DNA of 64,000 nt from CAWJFJ01 sp963800065 (GTDB taxonomy: Bacteria > Actinomycetota > Acidimicrobiia > Acidimicrobiales > UBA8190): assembly GCA_963800065.1 (NCBI GenBank), contig CAWCZO010000009.1, positions 310,001 through 374,000 of the forward strand, in the 5' to 3' direction. Shown piece by piece: positions 35,024 to 44,561 of this stretch (its first letter is position 1; every line of letters begins with the position of its first letter). The notes beneath the pieces are model-generated. The model saw nothing but the letters and a program-made list of their open reading frames with translations. It made no database searches and had not been told where the DNA came from. The position numbers were made by a program, and so were the translations under genes.

Positions 35024-35857
35024 TCAGCGGGCACGGAGGCGCATCGCCCTTTGATATGCCCTCGGGGCGATGGTCCGTCCGATGGGAGCCAAGAGCGGCA
35101 GCAGGGCCGCGTTGATCTCCATGTGACGTCCACCCATCCGTTCGAGCACAAGCGCGGACACCTCGGACTCAGATCTTCGGACCGATCTGGGAGGGAGGGC
35201 TCCACCATCGTTCACTCCGGACATACCCATAGCAGTCGGTACCCAGGCGGGGTAGAGGACGTGAACATGGACACCTCGATCGGCGACCTCGTGAGCCACG
35301 GACTCGGTAAAGGCGGCCACTGCCGCTTTGGACGCCGCATAGGCTCCGTGGCGCGCTTCGGGAGCCCGCGCCGAATCGGAGGAGACATTCACCACGATGC
35401 CCGATTGCCGGGAGAGCATCCCGGGCACGACGGCCAGTGTGCCGGCAATCACGCCGAAGACGTTGACATCGAAAATCCGAGCATAAGCGCGGGACATCCC
35501 TTCCTCGACGGGTGTGAGTTGCTCGACACCGGCATTGTTTATGAGGACATCGATCCGCCCGAGCTGTCCCTCGATCTCATGGAGAACTTGTTGGTACATC
35601 TCTGTCAATCCGACATCGCACACCCTGGTGGAGCTTCGTGGTGTCGACTCTCGGAGTAGTCTCTCGACGTCGGCGAGGAGCTCCTGACGTCGCGCCAGGC
35701 CAACCACTGTGGCGCCTCGTTCGGCGAGATCCAACGCCAACCGACGTCCGATTCCAGACGATGCGCCGGTAACGACGGCGATCCTGTCGTCGAAGCGCTT
35801 AGAGATCCCGTCCCGCCTCACGGGAGGAGGATAGATCCGACACGAGACCCTCCGCAC
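35024..35857 (-). CDS. Short-chain dehydrogenase/reductase
   Basis: 277 residues. Cofactor motif TGASSGIG, structural NNAG in LINNAGVEQL, and the catalytic Tyr-Lys in GAYAASKAAVAAF with Ser in VNVSSDSARAP. The acidic/basic pattern (VVGLARRQELL) favours NADP(H). The C-terminal 40 residues resemble membrane-associated SDRs. The farthest start overlaps the small membrane-protein gene upstream; a GTG 12 codons in is an alternative. Substrate unknown. Confidence 0.9.
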   Translation of the reverse strand: MRRVSCRIYPPPVRRDGISKRFDDRIAVVTGASSGIGRRLALDLAERGATVVGLARRQELLADVERLLRESTPRSSTRVCDVGLTEMYQQVLHEIEGQLGRIDVLINNAGVEQLTPVEEGMSRAYARIFDVNVFGVIAGTLAVVPGMLSRQSGIVVNVSSDSARAPEARHGAYAASKAAVAAFTESVAHEVADRGVHVHVLYPAWVPTAMGMSGVNDGGALPPRSVRRSESEVSALVLERMGGRHMEINAALLPLLAPIGRTIAPRAYQRAMRLRAR

Positions 35858-36098
35858 CTGTGCCCCTCATCGGCCAGCGGAGAGGCCTTGCTCGCCCGTG
35901 GTCGCTGCTTCGATGAAGTGCCCTGGCGATCAGACCGACGCCGAGGAGGATGCCACCCGCCGTCGTGAGGACGATCCCGCCGTAGTACACGGCATTCGAC
36001 AGCCCGCAATCGACAACTGTCGGCCCTTCACCCCCCGAGCACAGCGAATGGATACCCCGGAGCAATGAGGACGCTGTAACGGTTGAGTCCGCGCCCAA
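35799..36098 (-). CDS. Possible small membrane protein
   Basis: 99 residues from a TTG. CGLSNAVYYGGIVLTTAGG, then ILLGVGLIARALHRSS, forms one convincing membrane helix with a basic end. Two cysteines (SLCSGG and VDCG) sit outside. Its end overlaps the SDR start by 59 bases, which suggests coupling or that one start is wrong. No family recognised. Confidence 0.4.
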   Translation of the reverse strand: MGADSTVTASSLLRGIHSLCSGGEGPTVVDCGLSNAVYYGGIVLTTAGGILLGVGLIARALHRSSDHGRARPLRWPMRGTGAEGLVSDLSSSREAGRDL

Positions 36099-36374
36099 GA
36101 TCGGGCTGTCCGGTCAACGGCGCGGAACCCGGCGCCCTCTCCCCGGTCTTGCGCCGCCGGTAGGGACGGTTCCTGGCTCACCGTAAGGAGGGATTCGAGC
36201 AGCGCCAACGATTCCGCCTCGGCCCAGGTATCGGCTCCGTCGCGCCCGACGACGGCAGAGGCTTGCCGCCACCTGTCGACCAGAGTCCCGAGGACGAGTT
36301 GATTCACCGGGGGTGCATCGGCAAGGTGAGGCCATTCGTTGAGTTCCGATAAGGGACTGACTCAACTCGGAAGG

Positions 36375-38012
36375 TCAGGGTAGCGAGACGTGAGACGTTC
36401 CTGGCGGCGGTCGCCATTCGAGGCCGTAGACGCTCTCGTGGGCGACCATCACTTTCGCGCCGAGTCGATGCAGGACGAACTGCACGGCCTCTCTGGCCGT
36501 CGACGGTTTCACTTCGTTGTTCCCCACGGCCGGGGCCAGCACGAATACGACGACCGGGCGGCTCACCGGGAAGGTCCGACTGGACGGACCGTACGCATAG
36601 ACGATGCTCCGGCTGGCAAAACGTCCGACGACGCCCCACGATGCGATCACTTCGGCCTGCTGCGGGATGGCGGCGTCCAAACGGGCGAGCTGCGCCGCCG
36701 GCGCAGAACCGACCGATAGCCCGAAGCCGGGGATGCCTGGTAGGAGGGCCCCGGCCACGACAACGATGGCGATCACCCATGTCGCCCCCACGGCGGCAGC
36801 GATGCCCCGTGACTTGGCGGCTCCCGAGGCGAGGCGTCGAATCACCATGACCGACCCGACCAGTACAAAGGGAAGAGCGGGCCAGGTCTGAAAGGACGCG
36901 TGCGGATTCAAGAACGCGACGTTGGCGTTGAGAGCGCTGGGCACGATGACGACGCATGCCATTGGCCATCCCCATGCCGACGCCAAACCGATGAAGCCCA
37001 TGACGACGAGAAAGTCGAATATGAACTTCCAACGCGTCAAGATCATGTGGGTGGCTGTCATCGGATGGCTGAGGACGCCGACGAAGACGTCGAAAGGCCC
37101 GATCGTGGCCCGGTGCCCCGCAAGGTATCCGTACCATTCGGAGAGGCTGTGTGTGTACCCGAATTCGTTCCCCCCGATGGCGCTGATGAGGATGATCCAC
37201 GCCAGACCGGCGCCGATGAGGATGAGACCCGTACGTCTGGTCCGACGTCCGCTCACGACCCCTGATACCCCAATGCCGATGATATAGAGGCCGGCAAACG
37301 CGTCGGTCATGAGCGCCAAGGGCACCCACCACCAAAGCTGCCGCATTCGCGAGCTCCACAACGCCCGAGCGGCGAGGACGGCGAACAGGGCGGCTATGAC
37401 CTCGGAGTGGACGTCGTAGGCCACCGTCATATAGGAAAACGGCTCCACCAGGAGCACACACAGTGCACCGGCGGCCAGGAGCGGTCCGATCGTCTCATGA
37501 CTCTCTCGTTCCCCGTCCCGGATTATCTCGATGAGCCACCTGAAGGCGACCGCCTCAGTCAGGACGAGGGCGATGTCCTGGACCCACAGGAGATCAACCG
37601 GATGTGGGTAGAGGACATAAAGAGCCGACAGCGGCCAGATGATGAACTCGGCATCGTTGCGCCAGAAGGGCTTTCCGATGAGCGTGCTCGTCGGGTCGAG
37701 GTGCCCGTGGGCGATGGCCACCCACGCTTGTGCATACGTTCCGAAGCCGACACTGAGCGCGTAACGCTGGTACTCCAAGGAACTGAACACCAGAAGCCCC
37801 ATGAGCTGAAGACCGAAGAGCACCCAACCGATCCGGCCAATGTGCGTGAGTTTCCGTTTGACATCCGGGGCCAACGCCGCGGCAGATGAGCCTGAGGGCG
37901 GCTGCCATTGGGTCCCGTCCTCAGGCCCCACACGGAGCCGCTCTGTGGTGGCGGCCGCCTGGATGCCCCCGGCCACCGGCCCGGCGATCTGTTGGTTGAC
38001 CGAGCCGTCCAT
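36375..38012 (-). CDS. DUF2079 polytopic membrane protein
   Basis: 545 residues with about ten membrane helices (GWVLFGLQLMGLLVFSSL, WWWVPLALMTDAFAGLYIIG, TGLILIGAGLAWIILISAIG and others). The segment FGTYAQAWVAIAHGHLDPTST and the DVHSEVI loop match the DUF2079 family, predicted glycosyltransferase-C-like membrane enzymes. The soluble tail (IPQQAEVIASWGVVGRFASR) is the usual extracytoplasmic domain. Probably adds sugars to lipids or proteins outside the membrane; acceptor unknown. Confidence 0.85.
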   Translation of the reverse strand: MDGSVNQQIAGPVAGGIQAAATTERLRVGPEDGTQWQPPSGSSAAALAPDVKRKLTHIGRIGWVLFGLQLMGLLVFSSLEYQRYALSVGFGTYAQAWVAIAHGHLDPTSTLIGKPFWRNDAEFIIWPLSALYVLYPHPVDLLWVQDIALVLTEAVAFRWLIEIIRDGERESHETIGPLLAAGALCVLLVEPFSYMTVAYDVHSEVIAALFAVLAARALWSSRMRQLWWWVPLALMTDAFAGLYIIGIGVSGVVSGRRTRRTGLILIGAGLAWIILISAIGGNEFGYTHSLSEWYGYLAGHRATIGPFDVFVGVLSHPMTATHMILTRWKFIFDFLVVMGFIGLASAWGWPMACVVIVPSALNANVAFLNPHASFQTWPALPFVLVGSVMVIRRLASGAAKSRGIAAAVGATWVIAIVVVAGALLPGIPGFGLSVGSAPAAQLARLDAAIPQQAEVIASWGVVGRFASRSIVYAYGPSSRTFPVSRPVVVFVLAPAVGNNEVKPSTAREAVQFVLHRLGAKVMVAHESVYGLEWRPPPGTSHVSLP

Positions 38013-38230
38013 CGATCGTGCCTTTTCAGAGGGGCGTCAAAGAGCCCGTTCGGTCCTTGAGGACACCCGCTCCGCGGTCTGCTCCTGCTGCCCGAGAGCT
38101 GTGCGTGGCATTACCCCCTCTGCATCGGCAGGGATGAGGACACACTTAACGGGCAGGATCGGGAGTGGTGTGCCCGGCGCGCCGGTTCGGGTGAGATGGC
38201 ACGACCGCCGGGGATCCGACGAGGTGATGA

Positions 38231-39403
38231 CTACGGCACAGGGGGCAGCTGATTGTTCTTGAACAGCTTGGCCAGGTGGGAATGAAGGGCGACTCCGGCA
38301 GGCGAGGGCCGGCCTGCATAATTCTTGATCAGTGCCGGGCTCTTGCAACTCCATTTGCCTGGACTGATGGCATCCCACGCCCACGCCAAATAGGAGATAC
38401 CGAGACGATCGGCGTACTTCATGTACTTGTTCGAATAGTTGGCCGCACAGTCATACTCACCGAACTCGCCGGTCACCACGGGATAAACCTTGGCCAGGGG
38501 TGCGATGGTGTCGTTCCAGCATGTCGTGGTGTTGCAGCCGCCGAGATTGGGCTTGTATGTGTGGAAGCTCACGACGAGGCTGTGGTCGGGATCACTGGGC
38601 AGGTACGTTGACCATGAGGACTCGTCGCTGGAATAGTCGAGTCCGCCGATCATGATGGGCTGCGTGGCGCCCATGTTGCGGATGGCGGTGACGAGCGCCT
38701 GCATCCCGATGGTCTGATACGTCCCCTGATCCGTCTTCACGCTGCATCCACTGAGCCAGCATGACCATGTGATCGCGTTGGGCTCGTTGTAGAGGTCGAA
38801 GAGGACACCGGGGTCGTTCTTGAAGTACGTGGCCACCGATGCCCAGAAGGTCGCCGAGAACGCACTGTCGGCCATCGGCGGTACGTCGAGGCCACCGGGG
38901 ACGTCGAGACCCATCAGTGTCAGAATCACGACTATCCCGTGACTGTGGAGCAACGCGACGTACGCGGCTATAGCCGACTGGTACGTGGCTCCTTCGTAGG
39001 GGGCCGGATTCCTCCCCATGTCGTAGGGATCGTTTGCCGTCGTGTACCCATCGAGCCAACACCCCTCATTCAGGGGAACGCGGACGGCATTGATATGCCA
39101 TTTGACCATGGCAGCCACTGACGACTCGTCTGACGGTCCGTCGAAGATCCCCCAACCCTGCTCACAGGCGTACTCGGTGCCGGACCGGTCCACTCCCAGG
39201 AGACGGACCTTCTGGCCGTCGGCGTTGACGAGCTGGTTCCCCTCGACGGAGACAGCCACGCTCAGCGACCGGGAGGCGGTCAGCCGAGGGGCGGCGCAGG
39301 CGGACGGAACGAGCGGCTCGAAGGAGGTGATCACGAGGCTGAGGGCCAGTCCGGCGAGAAGCACAGAAGCGAGGGTCGCGGGGCGCGTCCTCGTGCGGTT
39401 CAT
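38231..39403 (-). CDS. Secreted GH5 family glycoside hydrolase (cellulase-like)
   Basis: 390 residues. Signal peptide (TLASVLLAGLALSLVITSF, cleaved near ACA). GH5 barrel with the acid/base Glu207 in FDLYNEPNAITW and the nucleophile Glu313 in VVTGEFGEYDC; NAVRVPLNEGCWLDG and SFHTYKPNLGG are further conserved strands. Eight or so cysteines suggest disulfides outside the cell. Retaining endo-beta-1,4-glucanase or related activity on plant polysaccharides. No carbohydrate-binding module is seen. Confidence 0.93.
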   Translation of the reverse strand: MNRTRTRPATLASVLLAGLALSLVITSFEPLVPSACAAPRLTASRSLSVAVSVEGNQLVNADGQKVRLLGVDRSGTEYACEQGWGIFDGPSDESSVAAMVKWHINAVRVPLNEGCWLDGYTTANDPYDMGRNPAPYEGATYQSAIAAYVALLHSHGIVVILTLMGLDVPGGLDVPPMADSAFSATFWASVATYFKNDPGVLFDLYNEPNAITWSCWLSGCSVKTDQGTYQTIGMQALVTAIRNMGATQPIMIGGLDYSSDESSWSTYLPSDPDHSLVVSFHTYKPNLGGCNTTTCWNDTIAPLAKVYPVVTGEFGEYDCAANYSNKYMKYADRLGISYLAWAWDAISPGKWSCKSPALIKNYAGRPSPAGVALHSHLAKLFKNNQLPPVP

Positions 39404-39552
39404 CGGCGGTCCAATCTCCCGTTCTCGTGGCCGGAGTACACGCGACTCAGGTCGGCCGCCCGAGCCTAACGACGACTTTCGTGACCACTCGCTGTCTTCC
39501 GGAGGACGGAGCGCGAGTGCCCACTCCTTTCACATCGCCTCCCATCGCCCCG
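39404..39552. other. Leader region of the GH5 gene
   Basis: The divergent gap between the GH5 gene and the CrtI-like gene begins here. No operator was recognised before the repeat array. Confidence 0.35.
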
Positions 39553-39723
39553 GGTTCCCCGAACTCACCAGGCTCCCCAAATTCCCCAGGCTCCCCAAAT
39601 CCCCCAGGCTCCCCAAATTCCCAGGCTCCCCAAATTCCCCAGGCTCCCCAAATCCCCCAGGCTCCCCAAATCCCCCAGGCTTCCCCAAATCCCCCAGGCT
39701 CCCCAAATCCCCCAGGCTCCCCA
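39553..39723 (+). repeat. Tandem array of about ten 18-bp units
   Basis: Unit CCAGGCTCCCCAAATTCC or CCAGGCTCCCCAAATCCC; the first and last units are degenerate. One internal unit is 17 bases and a later one 19, so any reading frame changes and then returns. The plus-strand frame would encode PGSPNP/PGSPNS repeats, the minus-strand frame WGAWGI/GSLGDL repeats. No start with a ribosome site leads into it. A noncoding minisatellite in a divergent promoter region is the simplest reading. Confidence 0.85.
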
Positions 39724-39724
39724 G

Positions 39725-39742
39725 AGAGGCGCTTGCGCCTCT
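39725..39742. terminator. Perfect hairpin at the end of the repeat array
   Basis: AGAGGCGC-TT-GCGCCTCT is an 18-base perfect inverted repeat directly after the last 18-bp unit. No T run follows; it could be a terminator or a protein site. Confidence 0.4.
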
Positions 39743-40168
39743 AGAGGCACTCCCGTATCATCGCCGCGCCACGCCGAGGAGACTCCCGGGTGTACCCGAG
39801 GTGGGCGCGGTTGCCGCTGAAGTGAGACCGGTTCCCAGGGGCCGGTCTCCTTCGCGTCATGGCCTCTTCCGTCCCGGCGGACGGCGCCGGCGTCGGAGTC
39901 CCCTCGGGCTCGTCGTGGAGGTGGGCGATCCGACGCATCGCCACCGAACGTTCGGTTCGGAAGGGCCCGATGTCGGCGGCGATCTGGTTGTCGTCGACGC
40001 CGTCGACACGTGGCCCTCTCGAAGACGCCCGCCGTATCCATGTCGCAAATCCGGGGATCCCTGTGTGGCTGGGCTGGAGGCGACAGTGACTGACGCCCGG
40101 CTGTGGGCCGCATCGTCCGGGGCAAGCGTTCTGCCGGGACGGGACCGGGGTCGACTACGGTCCTCGGG
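39743..40168. other. Gene-free stretch before the CrtI-like gene
   Basis: Nothing recognisable. Long open frames cross it on both strands because stops are rare at this GC content. Confidence 0.4.
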
Positions 40169-41734
40169 ATGTCGGATTATGACGCCATCGTCATTGGCGC
40201 CGGCCACAATGGCCTGACGGCGGCGGCGGTGATGGCCCACGGTGGGATGCGGGTCCTGTGCCTGGAGAAGAACCACTTCGTCGGTGGGATGTCGTCCACC
40301 ACAGAATTGGCCCGCGGCTACCGCTTCGAGCTGGCCGGATCGGTCCAGTTTCCACTGCCGAACGAGATCTTCGACGATCTCGGTTTCGGTGAATGCCCCA
40401 TCTACGAACCCGAAGTGCAGTCCGCCAGCATCGGAGCGTCCGGTGAGCCGCCGATCCTGCTCTACTCGGACCCCGAGAAGCTGCTGGCGCATCTCGGCGA
40501 CGTGCTCGACCTCGATGCGGTGATGGGCATGGCCGAAGTGGCGGCCTGGGCGGACGCGCCAGCGCGGGCGATCGGTCGGTTCGAGGTTCGCAAGCCGCCG
40601 AAGTCGCTGGACGAGATGTGGGCGTGCGCATGCAACGAATCTGAGCGCCAAGCCATCCGCACGGCGATGTTCGGCAGCGTCATGGACGTTGTCGATCGTT
40701 TTCTACCCGACCGCCGGAAGCATGCTCAGATCCGCAGCATGCTGAGCTTTCTGGCGGTCAACTCCACCTATCTGGGTCCGTATACGCCCGGTAGTGCACT
40801 TTGTCTCGCCTTCGCACTGGCGTCGCCCGGCGGCGCCACGATGTCCAAGGTGAGGGGCGGAATCGGCGCCATGTCCGACCACGTCCGGGAATTGTTCGAA
40901 GGCAACGGTGGGGAGCTCCGCCGTCACGCCAAGGTGTCGCGGATCGTGGCATCCGGCGGGCGGGTCGAGGGTGTGGCATTGGGCGACGGGGAGGTGGTGA
41001 CGGCTCCGGTGGTGGCGTCCAACCTCGACCCCACCGCCACGTTCACGCAGCTACTCGATCCCCATGAGCTCCCGGACGGCTTCATCAGGCGCATCGAGGC
41101 CATTGACCATCGGGCTGCCTACTTTCAGATGCATTTCGCGCTCGGAGGGCTGCCCGAGTATGGCGGTCCGTACGAGGTGCTCAACGAGGGCGGGCTCCGC
41201 CGGAACGTGACACTCTTCGGGACGGCGGAGCAGATGCAGCTCGATTACGAAGGATGCAGGCGGAGCGTTGTCCCCGGTTCGCCCTCCTTCAATCTGCAGA
41301 TACCGACGCTTGACGACCCCGACCTGGCGCCGCCCGGAAAACACGCGGCCAGCAGTTTCGCCTTCTATTTTCCGATCGGTGCCACCCACTTGGAACAGAC
41401 TCGACTGCGTGACGAGATGGCGGAGCGCATCGTCGCCAAGGTGGCGACGGTAGCTCCGAATTTCCCCGACCTGATCGAACGCCAGTTCAACTACCCGGCC
41501 TATACCTATGAGCTGATGTTCGGGTGCACGGGTGGTGATTTCACTCACGGACTGCTTCAACCGGAGTTCATGGGCCCCTTTCGCCCCGGCCCTCGAGGTT
41601 GGCCGGACAATCCGATACCACTCGAAGGTCTCTACCTGTGCGGAGCGGGCTGCCACGGCGGTCCCGGCGTCACCTTTATTCCCGGCTACAACTGCGGCTA
41701 CGCCGTCCTGGACGCTGCGCCCCGTCGCTCGTAG
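40169..41734 (+). CDS. CrtI/PYROXD2-like NAD(P)/FAD oxidoreductase
   Basis: 521 residues from MSDYDAIVIGAGHNGLTAA, the dinucleotide fold. A second signature (LEKNHFVGGMSSTTELARGYRFELAG) and the C-terminal FAD loop (GLYLCGAGCHGGPGVTFIPGYNCGYA) match the phytoene-desaturase-like PYROXD2 group. Those proteins desaturate or isomerise hydrophobic substrates at the membrane. No carotenoid genes are adjacent, so a carotenoid role is not supported. The 3' end overlaps the convergent DUF2834 gene by 37 bases. Confidence 0.9.
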   Translation: MSDYDAIVIGAGHNGLTAAAVMAHGGMRVLCLEKNHFVGGMSSTTELARGYRFELAGSVQFPLPNEIFDDLGFGECPIYEPEVQSASIGASGEPPILLYSDPEKLLAHLGDVLDLDAVMGMAEVAAWADAPARAIGRFEVRKPPKSLDEMWACACNESERQAIRTAMFGSVMDVVDRFLPDRRKHAQIRSMLSFLAVNSTYLGPYTPGSALCLAFALASPGGATMSKVRGGIGAMSDHVRELFEGNGGELRRHAKVSRIVASGGRVEGVALGDGEVVTAPVVASNLDPTATFTQLLDPHELPDGFIRRIEAIDHRAAYFQMHFALGGLPEYGGPYEVLNEGGLRRNVTLFGTAEQMQLDYEGCRRSVVPGSPSFNLQIPTLDDPDLAPPGKHAASSFAFYFPIGATHLEQTRLRDEMAERIVAKVATVAPNFPDLIERQFNYPAYTYELMFGCTGGDFTHGLLQPEFMGPFRPGPRGWPDNPIPLEGLYLCGAGCHGGPGVTFIPGYNCGYAVLDAAPRRS

Positions 41735-42156
41735 CGAACCTGCCGTTCCACGAACGCCAGGTACATCGCCACCGAGAAGGCCAGGCTGGTGAAGAGACTC
41801 ATCACGAAGAAGATCCACGGGATACGAAGCCCCCGTCTCCTCCCGTCGACGATTGTCCACAGGGGGAGGAGGACGACGTTGACGATCGTGTAGTCCTGGG
41901 CCGCCGAGTCCGACGCCCAGTTCGAGAAGAGCATCTTCGTGTAGTTGACGTAGCTGGCGTGCTCATAGGTGTGGACGTAACGGATGTTGAAGTACCAGCC
42001 CAGGCACAACGAGGTCAGACCCACGAGGTAGTAGACGGCCTCGAGAGCCGACGCCCGGCCGGCGCCTTCGGCGGCGAAGAGGTGTCGGTTGCCCGCCACG
42101 GCCAGGGCCGTGCTCGCCAGGCCGAGGAGCGCGTAGAACGTGAGTGAAGTCGTCAT
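41698..42156 (-). CDS. DUF2834 membrane protein
   Basis: 152 residues from MTTSLTFYALLGLAST, with GGGGGA upstream. Four helices (FYALLGLASTALAVAGN, ALEAVYYLVGLTSLCLGWYF, IVNVVLLPLWTIVD, IPWIFFVMSLFTSLAFSVAMYLAF) and the ASDSAAQDYTIVNV segment typical of DUF2834. Function unknown. Overlaps the end of the convergent oxidoreductase gene. Confidence 0.82.
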   Translation of the reverse strand: MTTSLTFYALLGLASTALAVAGNRHLFAAEGAGRASALEAVYYLVGLTSLCLGWYFNIRYVHTYEHASYVNYTKMLFSNWASDSAAQDYTIVNVVLLPLWTIVDGRRRGLRIPWIFFVMSLFTSLAFSVAMYLAFVERQVRYERRGAASRTA

Positions 42157-42243
42157 GGCCGTCCCCCGGTTCGATGACAGCAGGCCATTGCCCACCTGGA
42201 CGGAAATAATGGCAACCGGCTCTCACGATTGCGAGCCGAACGC

Positions 42244-42280
42244 GAATGGACCCCCCGCCCGGGGGACGGAGGGTCCATTC
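42244..42280 (-). terminator. Strong hairpin after the secreted helical-protein gene
   Basis: GAATGGACCC and GGGTCCATTC form a perfect 10-bp stem around a C/G-rich loop, 16 bases past the stop of the 42297-42788 gene. No T run. Confidence 0.65.
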
Positions 42281-42296
42281 TGTGGGTGGCGGCTTG

Positions 42297-42788
42297 TCAG
42301 TTGGTGGTGGCGTGCGCAGGCGTCTGCGCTGTCTTCTGCCCGAAGTTGTGGTTGACCAGCTTGACGACGAATTGACCGAGCTTCGTCTCGATCTTGGCGG
42401 CCTCCGCCGTGGTCAGTTTGTGGTTCGTCACGGCCTGGGAAACCTTGGCGTCAGCGGTGTTCAGGAGAGCGGTGACCACCGCCTGGGTGCTCACGCCGTG
42501 CTCACCGGCTACCGCCGAGATGGACTTCCCGGACCGCAGTTCGCTCACCAGCTCCTGGCCCGAGATACCGATCGTCTTGGAACTGATCGTTACCACCGCC
42601 CGCCGGATCTGTCGCCGGTGGGCGGCGAGCCATTGCTCGAGGCCGCGACCATGAGCGCTGGTGGTGACGGCTGACGTCACGGGAACCGCCGCTCCCGCCA
42701 CGCCCGCCCCGGCCACTGCGACCGACGTGACACCGCCGAGAAGCGCGGCGCAGGCGACGACGGACCCAAGGATTTTCTTCCTCAACAT
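42297..42788 (-). CDS. Secreted helical-repeat protein
   Basis: 163 residues. Signal peptide (KKILGSVVACAALLGGVTSV, cleaved near AGA). The mature part has helix-rich repeats: SKTIGISGQELVSELRSGKS, AVAGEHGVSTQAVVTALLNT and KVSQAVTNHKLTTAEAAKIE. This resembles short actinobacterial extracellular proteins with repeated IG(I/V)SxxEL...GxSxAxVA modules. Role unknown. A clear hairpin follows the stop. Confidence 0.75.
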   Translation of the reverse strand: MLRKKILGSVVACAALLGGVTSVAVAGAGVAGAAVPVTSAVTTSAHGRGLEQWLAAHRRQIRRAVVTISSKTIGISGQELVSELRSGKSISAVAGEHGVSTQAVVTALLNTADAKVSQAVTNHKLTTAEAAKIETKLGQFVVKLVNHNFGQKTAQTPAHATTN

Positions 42789-43229
42789 TGATCACCTCGC
42801 TGACTGGTTGCTTGGCTGTCACTCTGGCCCCGGCAGCTGTGAAGAGGCTGTGGGACCTGTGAGGATTTCGCCAAGACTCGGGATCGACGGGGTACGGGGT
42901 GGTCCCGGCCCTCCTCTGCAGCACCCGTTGAAACGGGGGGCCGGATCTGCTCGCCTTGTCCGTTGTCTGGCCTCAACATTGACGGCGCTGTCATAGGGCC
43001 ATCTCTCACACTGTGGTTCGGAGGACGCTCGACGAGGAGGACGCGCGTGCGAGTGGGGACGACAGCCGTTGCGTGCAACCGGACACGATGGGGCCTCGTG
43101 ACCCAGACCGGCGTCGGTGACCGACGGGGCGGTGTGACGTCACAATTGCTCGCGGGACCTCCCGTCTCATCGGGCCGGGACCGCCCGTGACAGTACGGAG
43201 GAGCCGGGTACGACCACTACGGTGGGCGG
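42789..43229. other. Divergent intergenic stretch
   Basis: It lies between the secreted helical protein and the MFS gene and should contain both promoters. No palindrome or RNA was recognised. Confidence 0.4.
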
Positions 43230-44528
43230 GTGTCCCGCTTTGTCGTCGACATCACACCCCTGAAGCGGTACCGGCACTTCCGGCGTCTCTGGGCCGGCCA
43301 GGTGGTCTCCGGACTCGGCTCGCAGCTGACGCTGGTGGCGGTGTCCTTCCAGGCGTACGCACTGACGCGTTCGACTCTCGTCGTGGGGCTCATAGGCCTC
43401 GGCCAACTGTTGCCGCTCTTGGCTGGCGCTCTGTGGGGCGGCGCGCTGGCCGACGCCGTGGACCGGAGGAGGGTGCTCGTCCTCACCCAGATCGCCATGG
43501 CGACGGGCGTGGCCGGACTGGTGATCAACGCCTCGGCGCTGCATCCCCGGGTGTGGCCGTTGTTCGTCTGCACGGCGGCGAACGCCGGGTTCCAAGGGGT
43601 CGACTGGCCGGCGCGCCGCGCCGCGCTGCCCATGCTGGTGGACGTGCCGGACGTGACGGCGGCGATCGCCTTGCAGACGACGATCCAGCAGTTGGCCCTG
43701 GTGGCCGGACCGGCCCTCGCCGGTGTCCTGATCGCCACGATCGGGCTGGGCGCCGTGTACGGCATCGACGTGGCCACGTTTTCGGTGGCACTGCTCGCCG
43801 CCCTGCTCCTTCCCCCTCTCGTTCCGAGCGGCGGCGGCACCCCGATGGGATTGCGGTCGATGGCCGAGGGCTTCCGTCATCTGCGCCGGGAGCGACTTCT
43901 TTCAGTCACCTACTGGATCGACCTCAACGCCATGATCTTCGGGATGCCACGAGCCGTCTTTCCCGCTCTGGGCGTCGGGTTGTTCGGCGGAGGGGCCGGG
44001 GTCGTCGGGCTCCTGTACGCCGCGCCGGGGGCGGGGGCGCTCGTGGGATCGCTGTTCACCGGTTGGTGCGGCAGGGTGTCTCACCAGGGCCGTGCCATCG
44101 CCGCCTGCGTCGTGATCTGGGGGGTGACCATCGCCCTGTTCGGCGTCGTTCCCGTGCTCTGGATCGGATTGAGCCTCTTGGCTCTGGCGGGCGCCGCCGA
44201 TGTGGTCTCCGCCGTCTTCCGGCAGGCCGTGCAACAGAGGGCCGTCCCCGACAATCTCCAGGGACGGCTGTCGGGGACGTTCTTCGCGGTGGTGGCCGGC
44301 GGACCGCGGCTCGGTGACGCCGAGACCGGCGTGGCCGCCGCCATCGGTGGTCCGCAGTTCGCCGTCTGGACCGGTGGCCTGGCTTGTGTGGCGGGGGTCG
44401 TCGTTCTCCTGTGGCGGGTACCCGAATTGTGGCGCGACGCCGGAGGAGGCCGGCCGCTCGACCGGGGAGCGGAAGCGGAGGCGATCGCCGAGGTCACGTC
44501 GGAACTCGGCGAGGGGGAGCCCTTGTAG
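43230..44528 (+). CDS. MFS transporter (enterobactin-exporter EntS-like)
   Basis: 432 residues from a GTG start, with about twelve membrane helices. MFS loop motif A-like segments (GGALADAVDRRRVLVLTQ, LQGRLSGTFFAVVAGGPRLGD) are visible. The N-terminus (PLKRYRHFRRLWAGQVVSGLG) matches the EntS/MFS_3 group that exports siderophores or drugs. No siderophore synthesis genes nearby. The C-terminal tail is polar and acidic. Confidence 0.88.
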   Translation: MSRFVVDITPLKRYRHFRRLWAGQVVSGLGSQLTLVAVSFQAYALTRSTLVVGLIGLGQLLPLLAGALWGGALADAVDRRRVLVLTQIAMATGVAGLVINASALHPRVWPLFVCTAANAGFQGVDWPARRAALPMLVDVPDVTAAIALQTTIQQLALVAGPALAGVLIATIGLGAVYGIDVATFSVALLAALLLPPLVPSGGGTPMGLRSMAEGFRHLRRERLLSVTYWIDLNAMIFGMPRAVFPALGVGLFGGGAGVVGLLYAAPGAGALVGSLFTGWCGRVSHQGRAIAACVVIWGVTIALFGVVPVLWIGLSLLALAGAADVVSAVFRQAVQQRAVPDNLQGRLSGTFFAVVAGGPRLGDAETGVAAAIGGPQFAVWTGGLACVAGVVVLLWRVPELWRDAGGGRPLDRGAEAEAIAEVTSELGEGEPL

Positions 44529-44561
44529 CGAACGAGCGTCCGATCGAGACGATTCGAACTT

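Noticed and set aside
35930..36307. 125-codon minus-strand frame between the DUF2079 and small membrane-protein genes
   Set aside because: The first 70 residues look somewhat protein-like, but there is no ribosome site and the second half is a shadow of another frame.
39553..39723. Possible CRISPR array
   Set aside because: Units are directly adjacent with no spacers and there are no cas genes.
39042..40217. Long plus-strand frame through the minisatellite
   Set aside because: It is antisense to the GH5 start, lacks a ribosome site and changes repeat phase because of 17- and 19-base units.
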